From assembly GCF_000019785.1 (NCBI RefSeq), contig NC_010524.1, forward strand, positions 3,212,001-3,276,000: a stretch of 64,000 nt of DNA, given 5' to 3'. The stretch is from Leptothrix cholodnii SP-6 (GTDB lineage: Bacteria; Pseudomonadota; Gammaproteobacteria; Burkholderiales; Burkholderiaceae_C). Shown here one piece after another: positions 28,092 through 37,753 of the stretch. The first letter of the stretch is position 1. Every line of letters starts with the position of its first letter. The translations under genes were made by a program, and so were the position numbers. The notes under the pieces are model-generated. The model saw nothing but the letters and a program-made list of their open reading frames with translations, was not told the DNA's origin and made no database searches.

Positions 28092-29336
28092 GTGTCCCAC
28101 GCTGCAGGTTTCACCCTGAACCCGACCCCGGCCCGGACCGGGCCTTTGCGCCTGGCCCGCCGGGTCGACCAGATCGAGCCGTTCTGGGTGATGGAGTGCG
28201 CCAAGGCGGCCGACGAGATCGCCCGCAGCCCGGCCTGCGACCCGGCACTCGGCGGCGAGTCGATGATCTACCTGAACATCGGCGAGCCCGACTTCACCGC
28301 GCCGCCGCGGGTGCTCGAAGCCGCGCAGCGGTGCCTGGCCGAGGGCCGCACCCAGTACACGAGCGCCACCGGCCTGCCGGCGCTGCGCGAGGCGATCGCG
28401 CGCTGGTACGCCAGCCGCTGGGGTCTGGACATCGACCCGGCGCGCATCGTGATCACCGCCGGCGCCTCGGCCGCGCTGCAGCTGCTGTGCACCGCGCTGG
28501 TCGAGCCGGGCGACGAGATCCTGATGCCCGACCCGAGCTACCCCTGCAACCGCCATTTCGTGACGGCCGCAGGCGGCGTGCCCCGGCTGCTGCCGGCCGG
28601 CCCGGCGCAGCGTTTCCAGCTCGACGCCGCCTCGGTGGCCGAGGCCTGGGGCCCGGCCACGCGCGGCGTGATGCTGGCCTCGCCGTCCAACCCGACCGGC
28701 ACCTCGATCGACGCCGACGAGCTGCAGCGCATCGTCGAAGTCGTGCGCGCGCGCGGCGGCATCACGATCGTCGACGAGATCTACCTCGCGCTCGGCTACG
28801 ACAGCGCACACGACCGCAGCGCGCTGGCGCTGGGCGACGACGTGCTGGTGATCAACAGCTTCAGCAAGTACTTCGGCATGACCGGCTGGCGGCTCGGCTG
28901 GCTGGTGCTGCCGCCGGCGCTGGTCGGCGCGGTCGAGAAGCTGGCGCAGAACTTCTACATCTGCGCCTCGGCCGTGGCCCAGCACGCCGCGCTGGCGTGT
29001 TTCCACCCCGACACGCTGGCCGAGTGCGAGCGCCGCCGCGAGGTCATGCGCCAGCGCCGCGACGCCATCGTGCCGCAGCTCGAAGCGCTCGGCCTGGCCG
29101 TGCCGGTGCGCCCGGACGGCGCCTTCTACGTCTGGATGGACACCCGCCGCCATGCGAGCAACAGCTGGGATTTCTGCTTCGACATGATGCGCAGCGCACA
29201 CGTGGCCCTCACCCCCGGACGCGATTTCGGCCATGCCGAGACCGCCCACTACGCCCGACTGTCGTTCGCCAGCTCGCTGCCGCAGCTGGAAGCGGCGGTG
29301 GCTCGCCTGCAGCGCGTCCTGCGCCCACAGTCATGA
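28092..29336 (+). CDS. Class I/II pyridoxal-phosphate-dependent aminotransferase
   Basis: A 414-residue fold-type I aminotransferase. NIGEPDFTAPPRVLEAA, QYTSATGLPALREAIA, MLASPSNPTGTSIDADEL and VDEIYLALGY are typical of the AspC/AlaC-like group. The PLP-binding Lys is in NSFSKYFGMTGWRLGW near residue 259, and RLSFASSLPQL holds the substrate-carboxylate Arg. The amino donor cannot be deduced. GTG start at 28092. The stop overlaps the next gene's start (ATGA), so it is translationally coupled to the Ser/Thr kinase. Confidence 0.9.
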   Translation: MSHAAGFTLNPTPARTGPLRLARRVDQIEPFWVMECAKAADEIARSPACDPALGGESMIYLNIGEPDFTAPPRVLEAAQRCLAEGRTQYTSATGLPALREAIARWYASRWGLDIDPARIVITAGASAALQLLCTALVEPGDEILMPDPSYPCNRHFVTAAGGVPRLLPAGPAQRFQLDAASVAEAWGPATRGVMLASPSNPTGTSIDADELQRIVEVVRARGGITIVDEIYLALGYDSAHDRSALALGDDVLVINSFSKYFGMTGWRLGWLVLPPALVGAVEKLAQNFYICASAVAQHAALACFHPDTLAECERRREVMRQRRDAIVPQLEALGLAVPVRPDGAFYVWMDTRRHASNSWDFCFDMMRSAHVALTPGRDFGHAETAHYARLSFASSLPQLEAAVARLQRVLRPQS

Positions 29337-30670
29337 GCCGCATCACCCCGCACGCCCCCACCCGGCCCGGCCTGCTCGACACCACCGGGCCGCTCGACGC
29401 CGAGCTGTCCGGCCCGCTCAGCACCAGCGGCGCGCTCGATTTCCTGTCGCCGCGCCGGCACGAGGACACCCAGCGGCTCGACGGCAAGCCCGGGGCCCCC
29501 GCGGGCGCCGGGCCGAGCGGCCCCGACACCACGCCGCAGGTCGACCAGGTCGGCCGCTACAGCCTGGAGCAGCGCCTCGGCCAGGGCGGCCTGGGCACCG
29601 TCTGGTCGGCCTACGACACCGTGCTGGCGCGCCAGGTGGCAGTCAAGACGCTGACCATCGCCGCCGCGCCGGGTCAGCGCGAGGAACTCGCCGCCCGGGT
29701 GCTCGACGAGGCCCGCGCCGCCGCGCGCCTGAGCCACCCGCACATCGTCACCGTGCACGACGCCGGCGTCAGCCCCGAGGGCGCCTACATCGCGATGGAA
29801 CTGCTGCGCGGCAAGGACCTTGCCGACCTGCTGCGCAGCGGCTGGCGGCCCAGCCCCGAGCAGGCCGCGCTGATCGTGCGGCGGGTCGCCGACGCGCTCG
29901 GCTACGCCCACAGCAAGGGCGTGATCCACCGCGACGTCAAGCCGGCCAACATCTTCATGGTCGGCCGCACCCGGCCGGTGGTGCTCGATTTCGGCATCGC
30001 CCGCCTGATCAACCGAGACCAGGGCGGCCCCGCGCTGGGTTCGCCGTATTACGCCGCGCCCGAGCAGTACGACGGCCGCGAATGCGATCAGCGCAGCGAC
30101 GTCTACTCGCTCGGCGTGGTGCTCTACGAACTATTGACCGGCCAGCGGCCCTACAACGGCAGCTCGCTCGACGAGATCCGCCAGGCCGTGCGCACCGGCC
30201 GGGCTCAGCGGCCGACCCAGATCATCGCGGCGGTGCCGCCCGCGCTCGAGACGCTGGTGATGCAGGCGATCGACATCGATCCCGCCGCACGCCCACGTTC
30301 GGCCGGCGCGATGGCGCGCGAGCTGCGCACCTGGCTCGCCACCCTGCCCAACGCCCCCAACGCCACCTGGCCGCAGCAGCCCCCGGCCGCCAGCGCCGAC
30401 CCGGCCCGTGCGCAGCGCCCGAACGCCGAGGCGGTCACGCGCCGGCGCGCCGAGCTGGAGGTGGCCTCGCTGCCGCCGGCTGCCAATCCGGGCGTCGCGC
30501 CGGCCGCCGACTTCCCGTCGCTGCCGACGAATCCGGCCGCCGGCGAAGCCGATCCCGCATCTCGGGGCACCGGCACGGCGCCGGGCCGGCCCTCCTTGCT
30601 GCCCGCCGTGCTGGTGGCCTGCGTGCTGGGGCTGCTGGTGCTGGTCGGCTGGCTGATGCTGAGCCGTTGA
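29333..30670 (+). CDS. Membrane-anchored serine/threonine protein kinase (PknB-like)
   Basis: A 445-residue Hanks-type kinase. After a 70-residue disordered N-terminus the catalytic domain (about 70-340) has the glycine loop RLGQGGLGTVW, the Lys in QVAVKTL, the catalytic loop VIHRDVKPANIF near 199, the DFG motif VLDFGIARL near 219, and SPYYAAPEQYDG. A Pro/Ala-rich linker leads to one transmembrane helix at about 422-443 with almost nothing after it, so the kinase faces the cytoplasm. No sensor domain or phosphatase is adjacent. It is sandwiched between the aminotransferase and ybgC-tolQRA. Confidence 0.9.
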   Translation: MSRITPHAPTRPGLLDTTGPLDAELSGPLSTSGALDFLSPRRHEDTQRLDGKPGAPAGAGPSGPDTTPQVDQVGRYSLEQRLGQGGLGTVWSAYDTVLARQVAVKTLTIAAAPGQREELAARVLDEARAAARLSHPHIVTVHDAGVSPEGAYIAMELLRGKDLADLLRSGWRPSPEQAALIVRRVADALGYAHSKGVIHRDVKPANIFMVGRTRPVVLDFGIARLINRDQGGPALGSPYYAAPEQYDGRECDQRSDVYSLGVVLYELLTGQRPYNGSSLDEIRQAVRTGRAQRPTQIIAAVPPALETLVMQAIDIDPAARPRSAGAMARELRTWLATLPNAPNATWPQQPPAASADPARAQRPNAEAVTRRRAELEVASLPPAANPGVAPAADFPSLPTNPAAGEADPASRGTGTAPGRPSLLPAVLVACVLGLLVLVGWLMLSR

Positions 30671-30689
30671 ACCGAGCCATCCCATCACC

Positions 30690-31127
30690 GTGAACGCACC
30701 GATCCGGCCCGCAGACCGCGCGGCGACTGCCCCCTTCACCTGGCCCCTGCGCGTCTACTGGGAAGACACCGACGCCGGCGGCGTGGTCTTCTACGCCAAC
30801 TACCTGAAGTTCTTCGAGCGCGCGCGCACCGAATGGCTGCGCAGCCTGGGCTTCTCGCAGGAGCAGTTGCGCCTCGATACCGGCGTGATGTTCGTCGTCA
30901 CCGATACTTCGGTGCGCTACCGCCAACCCGCCCGGCTCGACGAAGAACTGCACGTCAGCGTGCGGGTGGTCGAACAAGGCCGCGCCAGCCTGGTGATCGA
31001 CCAGCAGGTGCAGCGCGCCGACACGCTGCTGGTCGAAGGCCGCATCCGCATCGGCTGCGTCGACAGCCGCACTTTCGTGCCGCGACGCATCCCCCCTTTC
31101 ATCCTTGAACGAATGACTGCTGCATGA
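30690..31127 (+). CDS. ybgC: Tol-Pal-associated acyl-CoA thioesterase YbgC
   Basis: A 145-residue hot-dog-fold thioesterase, the usual first gene of tol operons. VYWEDTDAGGVVFYANYLKF contains the catalytic Asp region, and RTEWLRSLGFSQEQL and RIRIGCVDSRTFVPRRIP complete the family pattern. GTG start at 30690, 19 bp after the kinase stop. The end overlaps tolQ by four bases (ATGA). It is thought to hydrolyse acyl-CoA/ACP thioesters in phospholipid metabolism. Confidence 0.93.
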   Translation: MNAPIRPADRAATAPFTWPLRVYWEDTDAGGVVFYANYLKFFERARTEWLRSLGFSQEQLRLDTGVMFVVTDTSVRYRQPARLDEELHVSVRVVEQGRASLVIDQQVQRADTLLVEGRIRIGCVDSRTFVPRRIPPFILERMTAA

Positions 31128-31834
31128 ACCAGGACCTGAATATCCTGCACCTCATCACCCAGGCCAGCTTTGTGGTCCAGCTGGTGATGGCGACACTGAT
31201 GCTGGTTTCGCTGGCGAGCTGGGCCGTGATCTTCGGCAAGCTGATCGGCCTGCGCCGGGTGCGCGGCGCCAACGACGGCTTCGAGCGCGAGTTCTGGTCG
31301 GGCCGCAACGTCCAGGAGCTCTACGCCCACAGCGAGCGCAACGCCGAGATCGGCGCGCCGCTCGAACGCATCTTCGCGTCGGGCATGCGCGAGTTCCTGA
31401 AGCTGCGCGAGCGCCGCGTCGGCGATGCCGGCTCGCTGCTCGACGGCGCGCGCCGCGCCATGCGCGCGAGCCTGCAGCGCGAGATGGACGCGGTCGAGCA
31501 CAACCTGTCGTTCCTGGCCACGGTCGGCTCGGTGTCGCCGTACGTGGGCCTGTTCGGCACGGTGTGGGGGATCATGCATGCCTTCACCGGCCTGGCCAAC
31601 GTGCAGCAGGTGTCGCTGGCCACCGTCGCGCCCGGCATCGCCGAGGCCCTGGTGGCGACCGCGATCGGCCTGTTCGCGGCCATCCCGGCGGTGATCGCCT
31701 ACAACCGCTTCTCGCGCGACATCGACCGCATCGCGATCCAGCTCGAGACCTTCGTCGAGGAGTTCTCCAACATCCTGGCGCGCAACATCGGCCAGGGCGC
31801 GGGCGCGGGTGCCTCGGCGCCCAACACGCGCTGA
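31124..31834 (+). CDS. tolQ: Tol-Pal system protein TolQ
   Basis: A 236-residue inner-membrane proton channel subunit (MotA/TolQ/ExbB). Three hydrophobic helices lie near 15-38, 135-155 and 170-192. The conserved block SVSPYVGLFGTVWGIMHAF and the following VAPGIAEALVATAIGLFAAI form the channel lining. With TolR it uses the proton motive force to drive TolA during outer-membrane constriction. Translationally coupled to ybgC. Confidence 0.96.
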   Translation: MNQDLNILHLITQASFVVQLVMATLMLVSLASWAVIFGKLIGLRRVRGANDGFEREFWSGRNVQELYAHSERNAEIGAPLERIFASGMREFLKLRERRVGDAGSLLDGARRAMRASLQREMDAVEHNLSFLATVGSVSPYVGLFGTVWGIMHAFTGLANVQQVSLATVAPGIAEALVATAIGLFAAIPAVIAYNRFSRDIDRIAIQLETFVEEFSNILARNIGQGAGAGASAPNTR

Positions 31835-31847
31835 GCCGGAGACACCC

Positions 31848-32318
<471 letters not shown>

Positions 32319-32321
32319 ACG

Positions 32322-33338
32322 ATGGCGACGAGGATGGCAAGCCCCGAGCTGGCGCTGGACGCGATGCGCCGCCCGCCGTCGCCCGACGGCATGGGCGCGG
32401 GCACGACGCTGGCCGTGCTGGTGCACGTCGGCCTGGTCGCCGCGCTGGCCTACGGCGTGGCTTGGCGGCGCCACGAGGTCAACACCGTCTCGGCCGAACT
32501 CTGGGCCGCCGTGCCGCAGATCGCCGCGCCGATGGCCGCCGAGCCCCCGCCGCCGGCCGTGCCCACGCCGGCACCGAAGCCGGCCCCTACCCCGCCGCCG
32601 CCTCCTGCGCCAGCCCCGCAGCCGCCACCCAAGGCCGAACCGAAACCCAGCCGCGACGCCGACATCGCGCTCGAGAAGGCACGCAAGAAGGCCGAGGCCG
32701 AGCGCGAAGAAGCCGAGCGCCTGGCCGAGAAGAAAAAGGCCGACGAGAAGAAGGCCCGGGACAAGCGCCTGGCCGACGAGAAGGCCGAAAAGCTCGCCAA
32801 GGCCGAGAAGGAAAAGGCCGAGAAGGCTGAAAAGGCGGAGAAAGCCGAAAAGGCCGAAGCCAAGCGCCTGGCTGACAAGAAGGAGGCCGAGGCAAAGGAT
32901 CGCGCCGAAGCCGCCAAGGACGCCCGCGCCGCCAAGGCGCAGGCCGACGCCCTGGCCAAGCAGCGCGCCGACAACCTGCGGCGCCTGAACCAGCAGCTGG
33001 GCAACAACCCGGCCGTCGGCAACGCGACCACGCCCAGCGCCGGCACCGCGGCGCAGTCGGCCGCGCCGTCGGCCGGCTACGAGGGCCGCATCCGCGCGCG
33101 CATCCTGCCCAACATCGTCTTCACCGGCCGCATCAGCGGGCCGACGGTGGCCGAGGTCGAGGTGCGGGTGGCGCCCGACGGCACCATCCTCGGCAGCCGC
33201 CTGCTCAAGTCGAGCGGTCTGGCCGAATGGGACCAGGCGGTGCTGCGCGCCATCGAGCGCACCGAGATCCTGCCGCGCGACATCGACGGCCGGGTGCCGC
33301 CGCTGATGGTGCTGAGCTTCGACCCGAACCGGCGCTGA
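32322..33338 (+). CDS. tolA: Tol-Pal system protein TolA
   Basis: A 338-residue three-domain TolA. One transmembrane helix near 28-46, a Pro-rich stretch (about 70-105), then a long Lys/Glu/Ala helix (about 110-220) built of KAEKAEKAEKAEA-type repeats that spans the periplasm, and a TonB-like C-terminal domain beginning near 245 (YEGRIRARILPNIVF). It links the TolQR motor to Pal/TolB. Unusually, neither tolB nor pal follows; the next gene is an HD-GYP protein. A hairpin ACCGGCC/GGCCGGT at 33378-33392 may end the operon. Confidence 0.93.
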   Translation: MATRMASPELALDAMRRPPSPDGMGAGTTLAVLVHVGLVAALAYGVAWRRHEVNTVSAELWAAVPQIAAPMAAEPPPPAVPTPAPKPAPTPPPPPAPAPQPPPKAEPKPSRDADIALEKARKKAEAEREEAERLAEKKKADEKKARDKRLADEKAEKLAKAEKEKAEKAEKAEKAEKAEAKRLADKKEAEAKDRAEAAKDARAAKAQADALAKQRADNLRRLNQQLGNNPAVGNATTPSAGTAAQSAAPSAGYEGRIRARILPNIVFTGRISGPTVAEVEVRVAPDGTILGSRLLKSSGLAEWDQAVLRAIERTEILPRDIDGRVPPLMVLSFDPNRR

Positions 33339-33411
33339 TTCAAGTTCGCTCGGCGCGTCACCGATAAAGCTCTCAGAACCGGCCTGGCCGGTGCCTGACT
33401 GGGCCTGATCG

Positions 33412-34812
33412 ATGACCGCCACCGCCAACCGCCTGCTCCTGAAAATCGACGCCCTGCGACTGGGCATGTTCGTCCAGCTCGACCTCGGCTGGATGAATCA
33501 CCCGTTCCCGCGCAGCCGCTTCAAGCTCGACGATCCGGCGCAGATCGCCACCCTGCGTCAGCTCGGCGTGCTGGAAGTGCTGGTGCGACCGGACCTGAGC
33601 GATCCGGTGGCGTTTGCCGACAGCGCCCACGACGCCGGCCACGTCGCGGCTGCCGAGCCGGCGCCGTCTGGCGACACGGCCGCTGCCATCCCGACCCCCG
33701 CAGCAGCCACGGCTGCCGCCGACAGCAGCCCGCTGCGCCGGCGCATGCTCGAGCCGTGCTCGCAGCGCGAGCCGCTGCGTGCCGGCGACCCGACGCTGGC
33801 GATGCGGCGCGCGCAGCTCGGCCGCGAACGCGACAGCCTGGCACGCAGCGAACGCCTGCACGCGCAGGCCAGCCGCGCCTGGCTCGGCATCACCCGCGAC
33901 GCGGTCAACAACCCGACCGGCGCGCACCACGCTGCGCTGCTGCTGGCCGACGGGCTGGTCGACGAACTGCTGGGCGACGACGACACCACCATCCGCGTGC
34001 TCAGCGAAGCCGCCGGCACCGCCGCTTCGCAGCATGCGCTCAACGTGACGGTGCTGTCGCTGCTGCTCGGCCGCAGCCTGGGCCTGGACGAAGCGACGAT
34101 GCAGACCCTGGCCCTGGGCGCGCTGCTGCACGACATCGGCAAGCTGCTGCTGCCCGACCACCTGCGCAACGCCGACGCCAGCAACGGCGCGCTGCTGCTG
34201 CGTGAACGCCGCGAACACGTCGCCCAGGGCGCGCGCCTCGGCCTGGCGATGGGCCTGCAGGCCGCGGCGCTGCAGGTGATCAGCCAGCACCACGAGCAGC
34301 ACGACGGCAGCGGCCTGCCGCTGGGCCTGGCGGGCAACGCGATCGCGATGCCCGCGCGCGTGGTCGCGCTGGTCGACACCTACGACCGGCTGTGCAACCC
34401 GATGGCCGGCCAGCCGCTGCGCACCCCGCACGAGGCGCAGGCGCTGCTGTTCGCGCACATGCGCAAGCAGCTCGATCCGGCCGTGCTGGCCGCGTTCATC
34501 AAGCTGCTGGGCGTCTACCCGCCCGGCTCGGTGGTGCAGCTCAACGACGAGCGGCTGGCGCTGGTGGTGGCGGTGCATCCGCAGCGCCCGCTCAAGCCGA
34601 GCGTGGTGGTGCACGACCCGCGCGTGCCGCGCGACGAGGCGCTGATCGTGCACCTGCAGCAAGAGCCCGGCCTGGGCATCCGCCGCAGCCTGCACCCGCA
34701 GCACCTGCCGCGGGCGGTGGTGGACTACCTGTCGCCCCGCGAGCGCGTCAGCTACTACTTCGCCCACGGCCTCGAACCGGCGGTGACAGCCACACACGGC
34801 CAGGCGGCGTGA
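33412..34812 (+). CDS. HD-GYP domain cyclic-di-GMP phosphodiesterase
   Basis: A 466-residue protein with an N-terminal DUF3391-like region (IDALRLGMFVQLDLGW) and a C-terminal HD-GYP domain. The metal-binding LLHDIGKLLLPDHL lies near residue 240, HHEQHDGSGLPLGL near 292 and MPARVVALVDTYDRLCNP near 315. The GYP triplet reads GLP, a tolerated variant. Expected activity is hydrolysis of c-di-GMP. There is no transmembrane segment. Its stop overlaps a GTG of the downstream GGDEF-EAL gene, so both c-di-GMP genes are probably co-expressed. Confidence 0.9.
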   Translation: MTATANRLLLKIDALRLGMFVQLDLGWMNHPFPRSRFKLDDPAQIATLRQLGVLEVLVRPDLSDPVAFADSAHDAGHVAAAEPAPSGDTAAAIPTPAAATAAADSSPLRRRMLEPCSQREPLRAGDPTLAMRRAQLGRERDSLARSERLHAQASRAWLGITRDAVNNPTGAHHAALLLADGLVDELLGDDDTTIRVLSEAAGTAASQHALNVTVLSLLLGRSLGLDEATMQTLALGALLHDIGKLLLPDHLRNADASNGALLLRERREHVAQGARLGLAMGLQAAALQVISQHHEQHDGSGLPLGLAGNAIAMPARVVALVDTYDRLCNPMAGQPLRTPHEAQALLFAHMRKQLDPAVLAAFIKLLGVYPPGSVVQLNDERLALVVAVHPQRPLKPSVVVHDPRVPRDEALIVHLQQEPGLGIRRSLHPQHLPRAVVDYLSPRERVSYYFAHGLEPAVTATHGQAA

Positions 34813-34823
34813 AGCCCGACACC

Positions 34824-37370
34824 ATGTCTCATCGCCTGCCCCCTCCCCTGCGCGACATCGAGTCGCCCGCCGGCGGCCCGGCCGCCCAGCCGACGGTCGA
34901 ACCGGCCCTGCAGCAGCTGCTCGCCGGCCTGATCGAGGCCGCGTGTGTCGTCGACGCCCGTGCGCTGCACCTGCTCGCCGCCAACGCCGCCGCCTGCGAC
35001 CTGTGGGGCTGCAGCCTGCCCGAGCTGCTCGGCCGGCCGGTGGTCGAACTGGCCGTCACGCCGGAAGACCAGCTGTTCTGGCTCGACCTCGAGGCCGACC
35101 CCGGCCAGCACGACGTGCACCTGCATTCCGACAGCCTGATCGAGCGCGGCGACGGCAGCCTGCGCGTGGTCGAGCGCCGCGTCAGCCTGATCCGCCTGGC
35201 CTGCGGCAGCCCCGCCTGGCTGCTCGTGCTGGTCGACCAGCAGAACGCCCAGCAGCTCGCCGACGAGGTCAGCCGGCTCGCCAGCGAACTCGGCGCCACG
35301 CTCGAATCGAGCCACGAGGCCATCCTCGTCACCGACCTGAACGGCCAGGTGCGCAGCCACAACGCGGCGTTCGCGACGCTCTGGCGACTCGGCGACGATG
35401 ATGACAGCGGCGCCGACGACGGCACGGCCCGCACCGCCGGCGCCCGCCTGACCGCGCAGATCAGCCGCGCCATGGCCGACCCGCTCGGCTACGAGACCCT
35501 GCTCGACCAGCGCCAGGCCAGCCTGAGCGCCCCCCTCGGCGCCACCGAACCGGTCGGTGCCCGCTGCGCCACCGACCGGCTGCTGCTGGCCGACGGCCGC
35601 ACCTTCGAGCGCCGGCTGGTGCCGCAGTACGGCCGCGGCCAGGCGGTCGGCTGGGTGCAGGTCTGGCGCGACCTGAGCCTCGAACTGGCCCAGCAGGCGC
35701 GCCTGCAGGTGGCCGCGCAGGTGTTCGAGGCCAGCCTCGACGCCCTGATCGTCACCGATGCGCAGCACCGCATCGTCGCCACCAACCCGGTCACGCAGGC
35801 CTTGACGGGGCTCGATGCCGGCGCGCTGCAAGGCCGCACACTGGCCTCGCTGCTGGCCGACACGATGCAGGCGCAGGTGATCTCCAACGCGCTGGCCGAG
35901 CTGCCGCGGCTCGGCCACTGGCAGGGCGAACTGACGCTCGGCAGCCCGCTGGGCGCGCTGCCGGTGCAGGCCCACCTGATCGACATGGCCGGCCTCGAAC
36001 GTGGCGGCGCAGGCGGCTGCATCGTGGTGCTGCGCGACCTGCGCGAGCGCCTCGCCCAGGAGCGCCGGCTGCGTGAGCTGGCGCTCACCGACGCGCTCAC
36101 CGGCCTGCCCAACAGGCTGCAGCTCGACCAGAAAGTGCGCGACGAGGTGCAGCGCTGCCAGAAGGCGACCGGCGGTTTTGCGCTGCTGCTGTTCGGCCTG
36201 GACCGCTTCACCCACATCAACGACTCGCTCGGCCACGGCTGTGGCGACCGGGTGCTGGTCGAGGTGGCGCGCCGGCTCAGCGCCAACGTGCGCCTGGGCG
36301 ACGCGGTGGCGCGGCTGGGCGGCGACAGCTTCGTCATGATGCTCAAGGACAGCGACGCCGCCGCGGCCGAGCCGATCGCCCGCCGGCTGCTCGAGCAGCT
36401 GGCCGAGCCGCTGGCGCTCGACGGCCTGCGCCTGACGATCAAGGCCAGCGTCGGCATCGCGCTGTTCCCGGCCGACGGCGCCGACGCCGACAACCTGCTC
36501 AAAAACGCCGACAGCGCGATGCACCGCGTCAAGGAACGCCAGGGCGGCGCGCTGCGCTTCTATCAGCCGCAGATGAACGACGACCTGCTGGCGCGCATGC
36601 AGCTCGACCACGCGATGCGCCAGGCGCTCGCCCGCGGCGAGTTCCGGCTGCACTACCAGCCGCAGCTCGACCTGCACAGCGGCGCGGTGATCGGTGCCGA
36701 GGGCCTGTGCCGCTGGCGCGATGCCGAGCGGGGCGAGGTGTCGCCCGGGCGCTTCATTCCGGTGGCCGAGGAGACCGGCTTCATCGCCGAGCTCGGCCAC
36801 TGGGTGCTGTGCGAGGCGGTGGCGCAGGCGGCGAGCTGGCGCCGCCAGGGGCTGCGGATGCCGGTGTCGGTCAACGTGTCGGCGCTGCAGTTCCAGGCCG
36901 CCGGTTTCGTCGACAGCGTGGCGGGCGTGCTGGCGCAGGCGCAGCTGCCGGCCGAGCTGCTCGAACTGGAGCTGACCGAGAGCATCCTGCTGGGCGACAT
37001 CGACGAGATCGTCGGCCAGCTGCAGCGCCTGGCCGACCTGGGCGTGAAGCTGGCGATCGACGATTTCGGCACCGGCTACTCCAGCCTGCGCTACCTCAAG
37101 CGCCTGCCGATCCACCGCCTGAAGATCGACCGCGACTTCATCCGCCGCCTGCCCGACGACCCGAGCGACGCCGCCATCACCCGCACCATCGTCGACCTCG
37201 GCCGCGCGCTGCACCTGCAGGTGATCGCCGAGGGCGTCGAGACGCCCGAGCAGCACGCCTGCCTGGCGGCGATGGGCTGCCACGAGTACCAGGGTTTCCT
37301 GTTCGCGCCGGCGCTGCCGGCCACGCAGTTCGAGGCGCTGCTGCGGCAGAGCCTGCGCCGGCTCGCCTGA
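34824..37370 (+). CDS. PAS-GGDEF-EAL protein, probable c-di-GMP phosphodiesterase
   Basis: An 848-residue soluble signalling protein with PAS-like sensor segments (about 20-125, 150-280 and 300-420), a GGDEF domain (about 430-590) and an EAL domain (about 600-845). The GGDEF signature reads RLGGDSF near 495, so the fourth residue is Ser where Glu is usual and cyclase activity is doubtful. The EAL signature reads EGLCRW, keeping the ExLxR ligands, with ELTESILL, IDDFGTGYSSLRYLKRLP and EGVET intact, so phosphodiesterase activity is plausible. Start at ATG 34824; GTG 34809 would overlap the HD-GYP stop. Confidence 0.92.
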   Translation: MSHRLPPPLRDIESPAGGPAAQPTVEPALQQLLAGLIEAACVVDARALHLLAANAAACDLWGCSLPELLGRPVVELAVTPEDQLFWLDLEADPGQHDVHLHSDSLIERGDGSLRVVERRVSLIRLACGSPAWLLVLVDQQNAQQLADEVSRLASELGATLESSHEAILVTDLNGQVRSHNAAFATLWRLGDDDDSGADDGTARTAGARLTAQISRAMADPLGYETLLDQRQASLSAPLGATEPVGARCATDRLLLADGRTFERRLVPQYGRGQAVGWVQVWRDLSLELAQQARLQVAAQVFEASLDALIVTDAQHRIVATNPVTQALTGLDAGALQGRTLASLLADTMQAQVISNALAELPRLGHWQGELTLGSPLGALPVQAHLIDMAGLERGGAGGCIVVLRDLRERLAQERRLRELALTDALTGLPNRLQLDQKVRDEVQRCQKATGGFALLLFGLDRFTHINDSLGHGCGDRVLVEVARRLSANVRLGDAVARLGGDSFVMMLKDSDAAAAEPIARRLLEQLAEPLALDGLRLTIKASVGIALFPADGADADNLLKNADSAMHRVKERQGGALRFYQPQMNDDLLARMQLDHAMRQALARGEFRLHYQPQLDLHSGAVIGAEGLCRWRDAERGEVSPGRFIPVAEETGFIAELGHWVLCEAVAQAASWRRQGLRMPVSVNVSALQFQAAGFVDSVAGVLAQAQLPAELLELELTESILLGDIDEIVGQLQRLADLGVKLAIDDFGTGYSSLRYLKRLPIHRLKIDRDFIRRLPDDPSDAAITRTIVDLGRALHLQVIAEGVETPEQHACLAAMGCHEYQGFLFAPALPATQFEALLRQSLRRLA

Positions 37371-37434
37371 CGGCCCGCCGATGCGCGATAACCCGCATGT
37401 CGGCGGGTCGGGGCGATGCGCGACACTGCCGCGC

Positions 37435-37737
37435 ATGCCCGATTTCACTCCCTTCACCGCCACGCACGACCGCGAGCACCAGCGTTTCGAGGTGGTCATC
37501 GACGGCCATGCCTGCGTCGCCGACTACCGGCGCAAGGACGGCGTCGTCACCTTCACCCACACCGGCGTGCCGCGTGAGCTGCAAGGCCGCGGCATCGCCG
37601 CCGAGCTGGTCCGCCAGGTGCTTGCATGGGCCGAGGCCGAAGGCCTGAGGGTGATCCCGGCCTGCTCCTACGTGCAGGTCTACATGCGCCGCCATCCGCA
37701 GACACTCGGCCTGCTGGCGCAGCGCGGCGCGGTCTAG
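37435..37737 (+). CDS. Small GNAT-like N-acetyltransferase (YjdJ type)
   Basis: A 100-residue single-domain protein of the mini-GNAT group. RFEVVIDGHACVADYR, TFTHTGVPRELQGRGIAAEL (the acetyl-CoA pyrophosphate loop QGRGIA) and VIPACSYVQVYMRRHP match this family throughout. The acceptor substrate is unknown. ATG at 37435 gives the standard length. It converges on the htrA gene with 16 bp between the stops. Confidence 0.87.
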   Translation: MPDFTPFTATHDREHQRFEVVIDGHACVADYRRKDGVVTFTHTGVPRELQGRGIAAELVRQVLAWAEAEGLRVIPACSYVQVYMRRHPQTLGLLAQRGAV

Positions 37738-37753
37738 ACCCGCCAGCGCGCGC

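Noticed and set aside
32810..32870. Tandem repeat-like AAGGC(C/T)GA(A/G) units
   Set aside because: They encode the Lys/Ala/Glu helix of TolA and are ordinary coding repeats, not a CRISPR or satellite array.
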